From Gemmatimonadota bacterium (lineage in GTDB: Bacteria > Gemmatimonadota > Gemmatimonadetes > Gemmatimonadales > Gemmatimonadaceae): a stretch of DNA of 64,000 bases. Below are positions 7,506-17,200 of the stretch, one piece after another (within the stretch, counting starts at the first letter, position 1; every line of letters begins with the position of its first letter). The position numbers were made by a program, and so were the translations under genes. The notes under the pieces were generated by a model. It saw nothing but the letters and a program-made list of their open reading frames with translations, ran no database searches and was not told the origin of the DNA. The stretch is taken from NCBI GenBank assembly GCA_028287235.1, contig JAQBQB010000023.1, positions 1 to 64,000 on the forward strand, in the 5' to 3' direction.

Positions 7506-10500
7506 TCACCAGGCGAAGTTGAAGGTCACGAGAAAGCGGGTGAGCGGCGGTGTCACGGCCTGATCGATGGCGCTCGAGGCGCCCGACGTGGTGATACCGC
7601 CCTCGGGATCGATGCCGTTGTACTTCGTCCAGGTGTGGAGCTCGCGCGCCGCGAAGGTGATCGACGCGGGGCCGGCGACGTGAAACAGGCGATTGGGCAG
7701 CGTGTACGTCGCCGACAGCTCGCGCAGCTTCACGAACGACGCGTCCTGCATGAATGCATCGAGCGTGTTCACCGCCAGTGCGCCACCCTGCGCCTCGGCG
7801 AGGTAGATCGGCGAGTACTTCTGCGGGAAATAGTTCGCCTCGCAAAGCGGAGCACCGGCCAACCCGAGGCAGCGGATTTCTTCATTCTGATTGAAGAGCC
7901 GGTTGCCGTGCTTGAAGTCGGTCAGCGCGTAGAAGCGCCACGACCGGCCTATCGTAAACGTGTTGGCAACGGCGCCGGTCAGCGTTGGCGTCGGTGAGCC
8001 GATGTACACGAAGGGCGCCGACGCGCAGGCGATCGGTGCGGCTCCCTTGTTGTCGCAGAGGACGTTCGTTGCCTGGCCGGTGGTCGCGTCGCGATCGGCC
8101 GAGACAACGCGGCGCGAGAACAACCCCTGGATCGGATAGCCCACGATGTTCGCCTGCCCCGCACTCGAGATGACGTTCGTGATGTTCGATTTGATCTCGT
8201 CGTGCATGGTCGTGAGGTTGCCGTTGATCGTCCACGAGAAGTTGCGGCGCGTGATCGCCTGGAGCGTGGACTGCAGCTCGAAGCCGGTGTTCACCACCTT
8301 GCCGAGATTGACGAACTGGTTCCCGGCAAATCCAGTCGACGGCGCGATCGCTTGATTCACGATCTCGTTCGCCGTGGTCTTGTTGTAGTGCGTGAGGTCG
8401 AGGCTGAGGCGATTGAACAGATTCGCCTCGAGTCCGAACTCGAGCTCCGTGGCGCGCTCGGGACGCAGGTCGGCGTTGCCGAGTTGGCCCGGCGTCACGG
8501 CGTTGGTTCCGCCCGGGCCGGTGACCGGAGTGAAGGTCTGCAGCGCGGAGAACGCGGTCGGCTGGCGGCCCGAGGCACCGTACGCGGCGCGGAGGCGCAG
8601 CGTGTTGACGGTGCTGGCCCACTTCCAGAAGGGCTCCTCGCTCACCACCCACGAGGCGCTCACTTTCGGATACGTCACCCACTTGAAGGACTGCCCGAAC
8701 GCGCTGTTGTTGTCCACGCGAAAGGCACCGACGAGAAAGAGCCGGTCGCGCCAGGCAAGCTGTTCTTGCGCGTAGCCGCCGATCGTCGTGTTGATCGTCT
8801 GCGTCTGGGTCGACGCGAGCGCCGTGGCCGCCGCCGACACGGTTTCGACGCCCTGCGCCGGGAAGCCGAGGCCACCCAGAAAACTCTGATTGAGCTCGGA
8901 GTTGTTGAATTGGCCGCCGACCGACGTCGCGCTCGAGAGTGCCGAGGTGATGTCGGCTTTCGCCGTTCCGGCGTAGTCGGCAGTGATCATCGTGGCGCGG
9001 CGGAGCGTCTGGCCGAGCCGGCCACCCGCCTGCGAGGCGGAGAGGAAGCTCGAGAGCGCCGGAGGTGCGAAGTGCTCGATCGCGCGCGCGTCCTCGCCGG
9101 TGTAGTCGAGACCGAGCACGCCGCGCTGCGTGAACCACGGCGTCAGTTGGTTGTTGATCGTCGTGCTGCCGGTGAACCGGTTGATGCCGCTCGCGTTGTC
9201 GTAGAGCGTTTGCGGGACGTCGGGTGGAAAGCCAGGATAGAACCCGCGCGCCGCAGGAAAGAGCAGGTTGTGGCCCGCAATCGCCCCGAGCAGCGCCGAG
9301 GCGCCGACGTCCGCACCGAGGTGGCTCGAGAGATCGACGAAGTTGAGGCTCGTCGCCACGTCGGTCTTGGTGCCAAGTGCCGTGCTCAGGTTCACGTGCG
9401 CGTTGAACTCACGCTGCAGATTGTTCGGCTCGATGCCATAGTCGTTCTGGTAGCCGACCGCGGCGTAGTAGCGCGTCTGGTCGCGACCGCCCTGCACCGA
9501 CGCGTTGTAGTGGCGCTCCATGCCGGTCTTGAACAGCGGATGACCGCTGTCCGCCTCCGCTTGCACGGCATTCCACGTGACGATGTTGCCCGCTTTGTCT
9601 TTGTCGTAGTTCGTGGGGACCCGGCCGGCCGCGTCGCGGAAGTACAGGGTGCCGCCCTGGAGCTGCGCGCGCACCTGCGCCTGATTTCCCGATCCCTTCT
9701 TCGTGATGATCTGGATGACGCCGTTCGCGGCCTCGGTACCATAGATGGTCGCCGCGGCCGGTCCCTTGATCACCTCGATGCTCTCGATGTCGTCGGGGCT
9801 GATGTCGTTCAACCGGTTCGCAACCGCCGCGCCCTGCGTTCCCAATCCGCCCGCGCCGCTCGGTCCCTGCGCGACGGCGCTGTTGATTCGCACGCCGTCG
9901 ATGTAGATGAGCGGCGTGTTGCTCAGACCGATGCTGCTCGGCCCGCGAATCTGGACGTTCGGGCCCGCGCCGATGCGACCGCTCACCGGAAGAATGTCCA
10001 CGCCCGCCGCGCGCGAGCGCAGCAGGTTGCCCATATCCGGCGCCGCGGACTTGGACAGCTCGGCGGCCGCGTCGATCGTTGCGACCGCGTTACCGATCGA
10101 GCGCCGTTCCGTTTCACCCGCGGTGCCGGTAACGACGACCTGGTCGAGCGCGACGGCGCTCACCTGCAGCGCCGCGTTGACTGTCGTCTCCTGGCCGGCG
10201 ACGATGGTGACCGGCCGCCGCGAGGAGGCGTAGCCGAGCCGCAGCACGATGATCGTGTGCGTGCCGGTGGGCACATTGGCGATCCGATACCGTCCGTCTT
10301 CTCCGGTAGCTCCGCCAAGACGTCCGCCTTCGACCTGCACGCTCGCGTTCGGTACGCCGTCACCCGAGCGCGCGTCGGTCACGCGACCGACGATCGTTCC
10401 GGATTGCGCTTGCGCGAACGCGCGCGACGGCGCCACGAGCATGTATGCGGCTCCGACGAGGAGCCACGCCGAGATCAGAAGCCTGCGATACAGGCGCCGA

Positions 10501-10517
10501 TCGACTCGAATGCACAT
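7506..10517 (-). CDS. SusC/RagA-family TonB-dependent outer-membrane transporter
   Basis: 1003 residues from an ATG preceded by GGAGGG. A signal peptide ends near AFAQ. Residues about 40-120 are a carboxypeptidase-regulatory-like domain (GTIVGRVTDARSGDGVPNAS), followed by the TonB-interacting segment DQVVVTGT and a plug domain with LIYIDGVRIN and the signature DIESIEVIKGPAAATIYGTEAANG. The remainder is a beta barrel that ends in aromatic FNFAW, as expected for Bam-dependent insertion. It works with the SusD encoded next to it to pull large substrates across the outer membrane using TonB energy. It lies 40 bases downstream of the amino acid permease gene, so the outer and inner membrane steps are probably co-transcribed. 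Confidence 0.92.
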   Translation of the reverse strand: MCIRVDRRLYRRLLISAWLLVGAAYMLVAPSRAFAQAQSGTIVGRVTDARSGDGVPNASVQVEGGRLGGATGEDGRYRIANVPTGTHTIIVLRLGYASSRRPVTIVAGQETTVNAALQVSAVALDQVVVTGTAGETERRSIGNAVATIDAAAELSKSAAPDMGNLLRSRAAGVDILPVSGRIGAGPNVQIRGPSSIGLSNTPLIYIDGVRINSAVAQGPSGAGGLGTQGAAVANRLNDISPDDIESIEVIKGPAAATIYGTEAANGVIQIITKKGSGNQAQVRAQLQGGTLYFRDAAGRVPTNYDKDKAGNIVTWNAVQAEADSGHPLFKTGMERHYNASVQGGRDQTRYYAAVGYQNDYGIEPNNLQREFNAHVNLSTALGTKTDVATSLNFVDLSSHLGADVGASALLGAIAGHNLLFPAARGFYPGFPPDVPQTLYDNASGINRFTGSTTINNQLTPWFTQRGVLGLDYTGEDARAIEHFAPPALSSFLSASQAGGRLGQTLRRATMITADYAGTAKADITSALSSATSVGGQFNNSELNQSFLGGLGFPAQGVETVSAAATALASTQTQTINTTIGGYAQEQLAWRDRLFLVGAFRVDNNSAFGQSFKWVTYPKVSASWVVSEEPFWKWASTVNTLRLRAAYGASGRQPTAFSALQTFTPVTGPGGTNAVTPGQLGNADLRPERATELEFGLEANLFNRLSLDLTHYNKTTANEIVNQAIAPSTGFAGNQFVNLGKVVNTGFELQSTLQAITRRNFSWTINGNLTTMHDEIKSNITNVISSAGQANIVGYPIQGLFSRRVVSADRDATTGQATNVLCDNKGAAPIACASAPFVYIGSPTPTLTGAVANTFTIGRSWRFYALTDFKHGNRLFNQNEEIRCLGLAGAPLCEANYFPQKYSPIYLAEAQGGALAVNTLDAFMQDASFVKLRELSATYTLPNRLFHVAGPASITFAARELHTWTKYNGIDPEGGITTSGASSAIDQAVTPPLTRFLVTFNFAW

Positions 10518-10557
10518 CCATCCCTCCAGTGAGTGAATACGCTACGACTGCTTGACG

Positions 10558-11919
10558 TCAGGGAGCTACGACGGACTCGGTGGAGGCCGCGCGCCGCGAG
10601 CGCGCGCGCCAGAGATAGAACGCGGGCGTGCCCAACAACACCGCGCAGATGCCGATGAATGCCTGCCGCGGCTGTTCGCGCATCGTGTTCAACACGAGCG
10701 CCGCGGCGGCGATCGCGAACAGCAAAGGCGTCACGGGATAACCCGGAGTGCGGAACGGCCGAACGGCGTTCGGCTCCCGCTTGCGCGACGGGAAGATGCT
10801 GAGCGCCCCGAGGCCGTAAAAAATCCAGCCGGCGAATACGACGTAGGTGAGCAGCTGCTCGAACGTTCCGCTCGCCGCGAGCAGCGCGGCCCACCCGGCG
10901 AGGAGCACGATCGCCGGCGCCGGCGTGCCGAAGCGCGGGCTGATGGATGCAAGGCGCGAGAAGAACACGCCGTCGCGCGCCATCGAGTAGTAGAGGCGCG
11001 GCGCGGTCATCATCAGGCCGTTCGCCGCGCTGAAGATCGAGATGAGCACCAGCACGCTGAGCAGCTTGCCGGACAGCGATCCGAAGATCGCCGCGGTCGC
11101 GTCGGCGGCGATGTGATCGCTCTTGCCCGCCGCGGCAACGCCGATCGCGGCCACGTAGCCGGCGTTCGCGACGAGATACAGAACGATCAGCGCGAACGTC
11201 GCCACCGCGATCGACCGCGGAAAAACGCGCTGCGGATCTTTCGTCTCGCCCGCGGAGAAGGTCACGTACTGCCAACCTTCGTACGCCCAGAGCACGCCGA
11301 TCATGGCCGTACCCATGCCGGCGAACACCGAGCCGCCGAGCGCGGCGGGAAAGAGCGCGCCGGTGTTCTGCCATCCGTGCCCCATCGCGATGAGCGCAAC
11401 GCTGATGGCGAGCAGTCCCAACACCTTGGCCGACGTCGTCAGGTTCTCCAGCGACGCGCTCTCGCGCGTGCCGCGCACATTGACGAAGGCGATGATGGCG
11501 ATCATCACCACCGAGACGAGCTTCGCGCTCGTGGGGCCGATGGGAAGCAACTGTCCAAGATAGGCGGAGAAGGCCACGGCGAGCGCCGCGATCGAGCCGC
11601 TGGCGATGACGAGGATGCTCGTCCAGCCGTACAGAAAGGCCGGCAGCGGGCCGAAGGCGTCGCGGATGTACGTATACAACCCGCCCGCGTCCGGCTTCAT
11701 CGCGCCCAGCTCGGCGTAGGTCAAGGCGCCGAGAAAGGAGACGAAGCCGCCGATCACCCAGACGAGCAGCGCGATGCCGAGGTAGCCGTTCGTCTGCCGC
11801 AGCACGACACCCGGCACGATGAAGATGCCCGAGCCAATGACCGTGCCAAGCGTGAGCAGTATGAGATCTGTGAACCCCAGGGTGCGGCGAAGCGATCCGT
11901 CGCCGGATGCGTGCGTCAT
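10558..11919 (-). CDS. APC-superfamily amino acid permease
   Basis: 453 residues with about twelve membrane segments. The first helix carries the APC signature GTVIGSGIFIVPG and the second half contains GLMMTAPRLYYSMARDGVFF, both typical of LAT-type amino acid transporters and exchangers. Substrate specificity cannot be read off. The ATG at 11919 overlaps the stop of the upstream racemase-family gene (ATGA), so the two are coupled. Encoded between an amino acid racemase and SusC/SusD, it probably brings amino acids freed in the periplasm into the cytoplasm. Confidence 0.9.
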   Translation of the reverse strand: MTHASGDGSLRRTLGFTDLILLTLGTVIGSGIFIVPGVVLRQTNGYLGIALLVWVIGGFVSFLGALTYAELGAMKPDAGGLYTYIRDAFGPLPAFLYGWTSILVIASGSIAALAVAFSAYLGQLLPIGPTSAKLVSVVMIAIIAFVNVRGTRESASLENLTTSAKVLGLLAISVALIAMGHGWQNTGALFPAALGGSVFAGMGTAMIGVLWAYEGWQYVTFSAGETKDPQRVFPRSIAVATFALIVLYLVANAGYVAAIGVAAAGKSDHIAADATAAIFGSLSGKLLSVLVLISIFSAANGLMMTAPRLYYSMARDGVFFSRLASISPRFGTPAPAIVLLAGWAALLAASGTFEQLLTYVVFAGWIFYGLGALSIFPSRKREPNAVRPFRTPGYPVTPLLFAIAAAALVLNTMREQPRQAFIGICAVLLGTPAFYLWRARSRRAASTESVVAP

Positions 11920-13061
11920 ACCGGTACCGCCGCGCGGGCCGCACTCAGGGTCTCGGTGCGCACGGTGAGCGACTCGATGTAGTCGGCATCGACGTCCACG
12001 CCGAGGCCGGGCCGGTCGCGCGGCACCTTGACCAAGCCGTCGGCGCCCATCGTCCACTCGGGGCTCACGACGTCCCGCGTCCAGTAGCGTGCGCTGGGAC
12101 TCAGGTCGCCCGGCATCGAGAAGTTGGGAAGCGACGCGAGCGCCACGTTGTACGCCCGGCCAACGCCGCTCTCGAGCATCCCGCCGCACCACACGGGAAT
12201 GCCGGCCTCCTGGCAGACGTCGTGGATCGCTTTCGACGCGGAGAACCCGCCGACGCGGCCCGGCTTGATGTTGATGATCCGCCCGCACTGGAGGGCGATC
12301 ATGTCGCGGGCGCGCGAGACGTCGATGATGGATTCGTCGAGACAGAGCGGCGTGCGTAGCTGCCGTTGCAGCTCGGCGAGCTGCAACAGCGCGTCGGCGC
12401 CGAGCGGCTGCTCGAGCATGAGCAGCTCGAACTCGTCGAGCTGGAGGAGATGCGGCGCGTCGCCGATGGAGTAGGCGGCGTTTGCGTCGGCCATGATCTC
12501 CACGTCCGGCCCCAGGGCGGCGCGCACGGCGCGCACGTACTCGACGTCCTGCCCCGGTTGAATCTTGAGCTTGACCTTGCGATAGCCCGCGGCGACGGCG
12601 GCGAGCGCACGCTCGACCAGCAACTCCGGCGAACGCTGGATCCCGAGCGAGATGCCGGTGGGCACGCGCTCGCGTGTTCCGCCGAGGACGAGCGTGAGCG
12701 GACGCTGCTCGATCTCGGCGGTCAGCCCCCAGCAGCCCATCTCGAGCGCCGCCTTGGCCATGTTGTGGCCGCGGATGTCCTGCGCGAGGAGGTCGTGGAC
12801 GACGGCGGGCCCGGTGAGCCGCCGGCCGAGCAGGCGCGGGGCGAGCCATTCGCGAATCGCGAGCCAAGCGGTATCGATCGTTTCCGGCGTGTAGTTCGGC
12901 AGCGCCGGCGCGACACACTCGCCCCACACCATGGCGCCATCGCGATCGGTAATCTCGAGGAGGAGGATGCGGCGGACGGATTCGACGCCGGACGAGATGC
13001 GGAAGGGCTCTTTGAGCGCGAGGTGGATCTCGCGAAGCGTGATACGATCGATACAGAACAT
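11916..13061 (-). CDS. menC: N-acylamino acid racemase / o-succinylbenzoate synthase family enzyme
   Basis: 381 residues, enolase superfamily. Visible catalytic elements are the KxK motif in YRKVKLKI, the metal ligands in MADANAAYS, LEQPL and LDESI, and the second catalytic Lys in NIKPGRVGG. The segment GIPVWCGGMLESGVGRA followed by NVALASLPNF is very close to what I recall of Amycolatopsis NSAR/OSBS. Members of this family are bifunctional or specialised. The menC role belongs to menaquinone synthesis, while the racemase role turns N-succinyl-D-amino acids into the L-forms. No other men gene is nearby, and the operon is full of peptide genes with a GNAT acyltransferase at its end, so the racemase role is favoured here. 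The ATG at 13061 was chosen at the domain boundary; the frame is open further upstream. It is the first gene of the operon, 127 bases from a GntR-type operator. Confidence 0.85.
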   Translation of the reverse strand: MFCIDRITLREIHLALKEPFRISSGVESVRRILLLEITDRDGAMVWGECVAPALPNYTPETIDTAWLAIREWLAPRLLGRRLTGPAVVHDLLAQDIRGHNMAKAALEMGCWGLTAEIEQRPLTLVLGGTRERVPTGISLGIQRSPELLVERALAAVAAGYRKVKLKIQPGQDVEYVRAVRAALGPDVEIMADANAAYSIGDAPHLLQLDEFELLMLEQPLGADALLQLAELQRQLRTPLCLDESIIDVSRARDMIALQCGRIINIKPGRVGGFSASKAIHDVCQEAGIPVWCGGMLESGVGRAYNVALASLPNFSMPGDLSPSARYWTRDVVSPEWTMGADGLVKVPRDRPGLGVDVDADYIESLTVRTETLSAARAAVPV

Positions 13062-13187
13062 CGGGATCGGCGCCGAAGGGTAAGGGAGGGACGGCGGGGG
13101 ACGTCGCGATCGAGCGGGGGCAAGTAGAAGGCGAGCGGGAATGGCGTGCCCAACGTAATACCCGGCGGTGCTGCGCGATAGACCATT

Positions 13188-13211
13188 TTGGTATACCGGT
13201 TTGTGCCAGAG
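13188..13211 (-). promoter_or_regulatory. GntR-type operator in the racemase operon promoter region
   Basis: The 11 bases TTGGTATACCG (13188-13198, plus strand) contain the perfect palindrome GGTATACC, the shape of FCD-type GntR operators. The same 11 bases occur in reverse orientation at 14155-14165. Read toward the racemase gene, the context is GCAC, four bases, CGGTATACCAA, then AT; the second site reads GCAC, five bases, CGGTATACCAA, then TAT. This parallel layout suggests a shared promoter-operator design, although the -35 and -10 boxes at this copy are weak. Confidence 0.6.
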
Positions 13212-13219
13212 AGACGCGC

Positions 13220-14113
13220 GTGTTACGTGCCGCCCGCTTGCCAGCGCTTTGGCCGGACCGTAGCTTGGCTCTCGTGCCCGCATCGCCAACTGGCCGCGCC
13301 AAGACGCCGCCCACCCCCGCTGTCTCACGATCGGCCAACGGCTCGAAGTCCGCAGCGAGCGACGGTCCGGTCGACAACGTCACGCGCGTCTACAATGAGC
13401 TGCGCGCGCTGATCATCTCGGGCCAGCTGCCCCCCGGTGCGCGGATCGCCGAGCGCGCGGTCGTCGACCGGATGGGGCTGAGCCGAACGCCCGTTCGCAG
13501 CGCCCTCCATCGGCTCCAACAGGAAGGGCTCGTCGCGTCGGTCGGCCGGGCTGGCGACCAACGGCTCATCGTCACGCCGCTCACGCGAGGCGACGGGCGC
13601 GAGGTTTTCCTCATTGTCGGACACTTGGAAGGACTGGCGGCCCGCGAGGCAGCGTCGCTTCCGACCGAGGCGCGGAAACAGTTGGTCCGCCGCCTGCGCG
13701 AGGTGAACAAGGAGCTGTCCGTCGCCTCCAAGGCGAAGGCGCCCCCGGCCAAGCTGTTCGCCCTCGATCTGCAGTTTCACGAAACGTATGTCGAAGGCGT
13801 GGCCGGTCCGCGGGTGGTGGCCCTCCATCGCGCAATCAAGCCACAGAGCGAACGCTACGCGCGGCTCTACGTCAACGTGCTCCTGGCCGAGTTGCCGACG
13901 TCGGTGAAGGAGCACGAGGCGATCGCCACGGCGATCGGCAAGGGCGACCCGCGTTCCGCGCAGCACGCCGTCGAGACGAACTGGCACAATGCGGCGGCGC
14001 GGCTGTCGGAGGTCATCGCCGAACACGGCGAACGCGGGATCTGGCATCTGTGGGACGCCGGCACCGACGGGGCCGCGGCCAAGGCGCGGCCGCCGAAGAC
14101 CCGCGCGCGATAG
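13220..14113 (+). CDS. GntR-family (FCD/FadR-type) transcriptional regulator
   Basis: 297 residues from the GTG at 13220, which has GAGAG seven bases upstream; a GTG at 13274 is an alternative. After a low-complexity N-terminus comes a winged-helix domain: VYNELRALIISGQLPPGARI, then DRMGLSRTPVRSALHRLQQEG, the recognition helix of GntR proteins. The C-terminal half is the all-helical FCD effector domain (LQFHETYVEGV, SVKEHEAIATAI, AVETNWHNAAARL). FCD regulators respond to small organic acids or amino acids and usually repress nearby genes. Palindromic operators lie on both sides of the gene, in front of the divergent racemase operon and of the downstream tricorn gene, so it most likely controls both units. 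Confidence 0.87.
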   Translation: MLRAARLPALWPDRSLALVPASPTGRAKTPPTPAVSRSANGSKSAASDGPVDNVTRVYNELRALIISGQLPPGARIAERAVVDRMGLSRTPVRSALHRLQQEGLVASVGRAGDQRLIVTPLTRGDGREVFLIVGHLEGLAAREAASLPTEARKQLVRRLREVNKELSVASKAKAPPAKLFALDLQFHETYVEGVAGPRVVALHRAIKPQSERYARLYVNVLLAELPTSVKEHEAIATAIGKGDPRSAQHAVETNWHNAAARLSEVIAEHGERGIWHLWDAGTDGAAAKARPPKTRAR

Positions 14114-14143
14114 GGCCGACCCGGACGGCGTCTCACGGCGTGC

Positions 14144-14171
14144 TTGCACTACTTCGGTATACCAATATAGT
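14144..14171 (+). promoter_or_regulatory. Promoter with GntR-type operator in its spacer, for the tricorn gene
   Basis: A -35-like TTGCAC at 14144-14149 and a -10-like TATAGT at 14166-14171 are separated by 16 bases. The spacer contains CGGTATACCAA (14155-14165), the reverse complement of the site at 13188-13198. A repressor bound here would block the polymerase directly. The start codon of the tricorn-type protease follows 43 bases after the -10 box. Confidence 0.6.
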
Positions 14172-14214
14172 ATGCCGAGTCTGCCGTTCCCTCCGTCACC
14201 TCGGGAGTCGTCCC

Positions 14215-17200
14215 ATGTTCCGTCGCGCGCCCGCCCTCCTCGTCGGTCTGTCCCTGGCCGCGTCCGCGGCCGTCGCCCCGGCCCAGGGCACCCGGCTCCT
14301 CCGCCATCCGACGATCAACGGCAACGCCATCGCCTTCGAGTATGGCGGCGACCTCTGGGTAACGACCCGCGCCGGCGGCGCGGCGCGCCGCCTCACCGCC
14401 ACGCCCGACGTCGAGACCGACCCACAGTTCTCCCCCGACGGCTCGCTCGTCGCCTTCACGCGAACCGCGGCCGGCAATACCGACGTCTACGTCGTGTCCG
14501 CCGCGGGCGGTGAGCCGCGCCGGCTCACCTATCATCCCGGCGTGGACCGCGTCCGCGGCTGGACGCCCGACGGCAAGCGGATCGTCTTCGCCTCCGATCG
14601 CGCGAGCGCGCCGCAGGCCGCCTATCTGCGCCTCTTCACGATACCGGCCACGGGCGGCGTCGAGGAGCCGCTCCCGATGCCGCGGGCGTTCACCGGTACG
14701 TATTCGCCCGACGCGCGCCGCTTCGCGTACGAGGAAATCTCCACCGTATTCATTCCCGCATGGTACGAGGCGAGCATGTGGCGTCACTACCGCGGCGGCC
14801 GAACGCATCCGGTGCGGATCATGGATCTCGCAAGCTATGCCGTCGAGAAGCTGCCCTGGAAGGACAGCAACGACAGCGATCCGATGTGGGTGGGTAGCAC
14901 CGTCTACTTCCTCTCCGACCGCAACTTCGTTACGAACCTCTTCTCCTACGACCTCGGCACGAAACAGCTCAAGCAGGTCACGCATCACGACGACGCCGAC
15001 ATCATGACCGCGTCGGCCGGCTCCGACGCGATCGTCTACGAGCAGGGAGGCACGCTCCATCTGTTCGACGCGAAGTCCGGCCAGGACCGCGCGCTCCAGA
15101 TCGACGTCGTCGGCGATTTCCCCTGGGCCCGGCCGCAGCTCAAACGCGTGGGGAGCATGATCCGCGAGGCGTCGCTCTCGCCCACCGGCGTGCGCGCCGC
15201 CTTCGAGGCGCGCGGCGACATCTTCACCGTGCCGGCCGACAAGGGCGACTATCGCAACCTGTCCAAGACGCCCGGCGCGCACGACCGCAATCCGGTGTGG
15301 TCGCCCGACGGGACACAGCTCGCGTGGTTCTCCGACGCGAACGGCGAAGATCGCCTCATGATCGGCGACCAGCTCGGCCTCACGCCGGCGCGAGCGATCG
15401 CGCTGCCGGCCACCGCCTACTTCTCGAATCTCTCATGGTCGCCGAACGGCAAGACGCTGGTCACCGACGACAACCATCTGAGCCTCTGGACGATCGACGT
15501 CGCCAGCGGACGCGCGACCAAGCTCGATAGCGACACTTACGCCACGCCCGGCCGCGACTTGGACGCTACCTGGTCGCCCGACTCGCGGTGGATCGCCTAC
15601 TCGAAAAGCCTCGACAGCCACCTGCGCGCAATCTTCGTCCGCTCGCTCGCCGACGCCCAGTCGAAGCAGCTCACCGACGGACTGGCCGACGCCATCTCGC
15701 CGGCGTTCGACGCGAGCGGAAAGTATCTCTACTTCCTGGCGAGCACGGATTACGGTCCGCGCACCGGCTGGGTCGAGATGAGCGCCGTCGACCGCCCGGT
15801 GCGCCGCTCGGTCTACCTCGCCGTGCTCTCGGCCGGCGAGCCGTCGCCGCTGCTTCCGGAATCGGGCGACGAGGCCGCCGGCCCCGTGCCTCCGAAGTCG
15901 AAGCCCGACTCGGTCGTCCGCATCGACCTCGCCGGCATCAATCAGAGAATTCTCAGTCTCGAAGTTCCGCCGGGCGATTACAACAGTCTCACCGCCGGTC
16001 CGGCGGGCATGGTGTTCTACACCGAGCCGGGGCTCGACGTCACCGGGCGCGGCGGCGCGGGCCTTCGCCTGCAGCGCTACCAGCTCAAGGATCACGCGGC
16101 CGCGACGTTCCTCGACGGCGTTCGCTCCTACACCTTGTCCGGCGACAGGAAGAAGCTGCTGTACTCGGCCGGCGGCGGCGCTGGCGCGCGCTGGGGCATC
16201 GTTCCCACCGCCGGCCCGGCAAAGGTCGGCGACGGAGCCGTCAACGTGGCGCAGCTCGAGAGCTGGGTGGACCCGCGCGCGGAATGGGCCGAGATCTTCC
16301 GCGAGTCGTGGCGCAACCAGCGCGACTTCTTCTACGATCCCAAGATGCACGGCGCCGACTGGCAGGCGGTGTCGGCCAAGTACACGCCGCTCCTACCGTA
16401 CGTGAATCACCGCTCCGATCTGGGCTACCTCATCGCGCAGACCGGCGGAGAGCTGGTCGTGGGCCACTCGTATCTCGCCGGCGCCGGCGACGTGCCGAGC
16501 GACCCGCCGGTCGCCGTAGGCCTCCTGGGAGCCGACTACACGGTGGAGAACGGACACTATCGCATCCATCACGTCTACACCGGCGAAAACTGGAATCCGG
16601 AGCTGCGCGCCCCACTCAGCGCGCCGGGCATTCAGGTGACCGAGGGCGACTATCTACTCGAGGTCAACGGCCGGCCCATCGCGCCACCGATGAACGTGTT
16701 CCAGGTCTTCGAGGGCACGGCCGGCCACCAGACCGTGCTGCGCGTGAACAGCACGCCGTCGGCTGAAGGCTCGCGGCTCGTGACCGTCGTGCCGACGCCG
16801 AGCGAAGATGCGCTCCGCACGCGCGCGTGGATCGAAGACAATCGTCGCAAAGTCGACGAGCTGTCGGGAGGCAAGCTGGCGTACGTCTGGCTGCCGAACA
16901 CGTCGATTCCCGGCTACACCGCGTTCACACGATACTTCTACGCGCAGCAGGACAAGGATGGCGCGGTGATCGACGAGCGGTACAACGAGGGCGGGCTCGT
17001 CGCCGACTACATCGTCAATGAGCTGGATCGAAAGCCGATGGGCTACTTCGCATTGCGCGGCGGCAAGTCGTGGACGAGTCCCGGCGCGGGCATCTTCGGA
17101 CCGAAGGTGATGCTGATCAACGAATCCGCCGGCTCGGGCGGCGACGCGCTGCCGTACTATTTCCAGATCCGTCATATCGGCCCGCTCGTTGGCACGCGGA

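Noticed and set aside
8202-10532. Long open frame antisense to the first SusC gene, and many similar frames elsewhere
   Set aside because: High GC makes codon-position shadows very long. The translations are Arg/Ala-rich without domains, while the opposite strand encodes a clear family protein.
10558-13061. Menaquinone biosynthesis locus based on the menC-family gene
   Set aside because: No other men gene is adjacent; the partner genes are a permease, SusC/SusD and peptidases.
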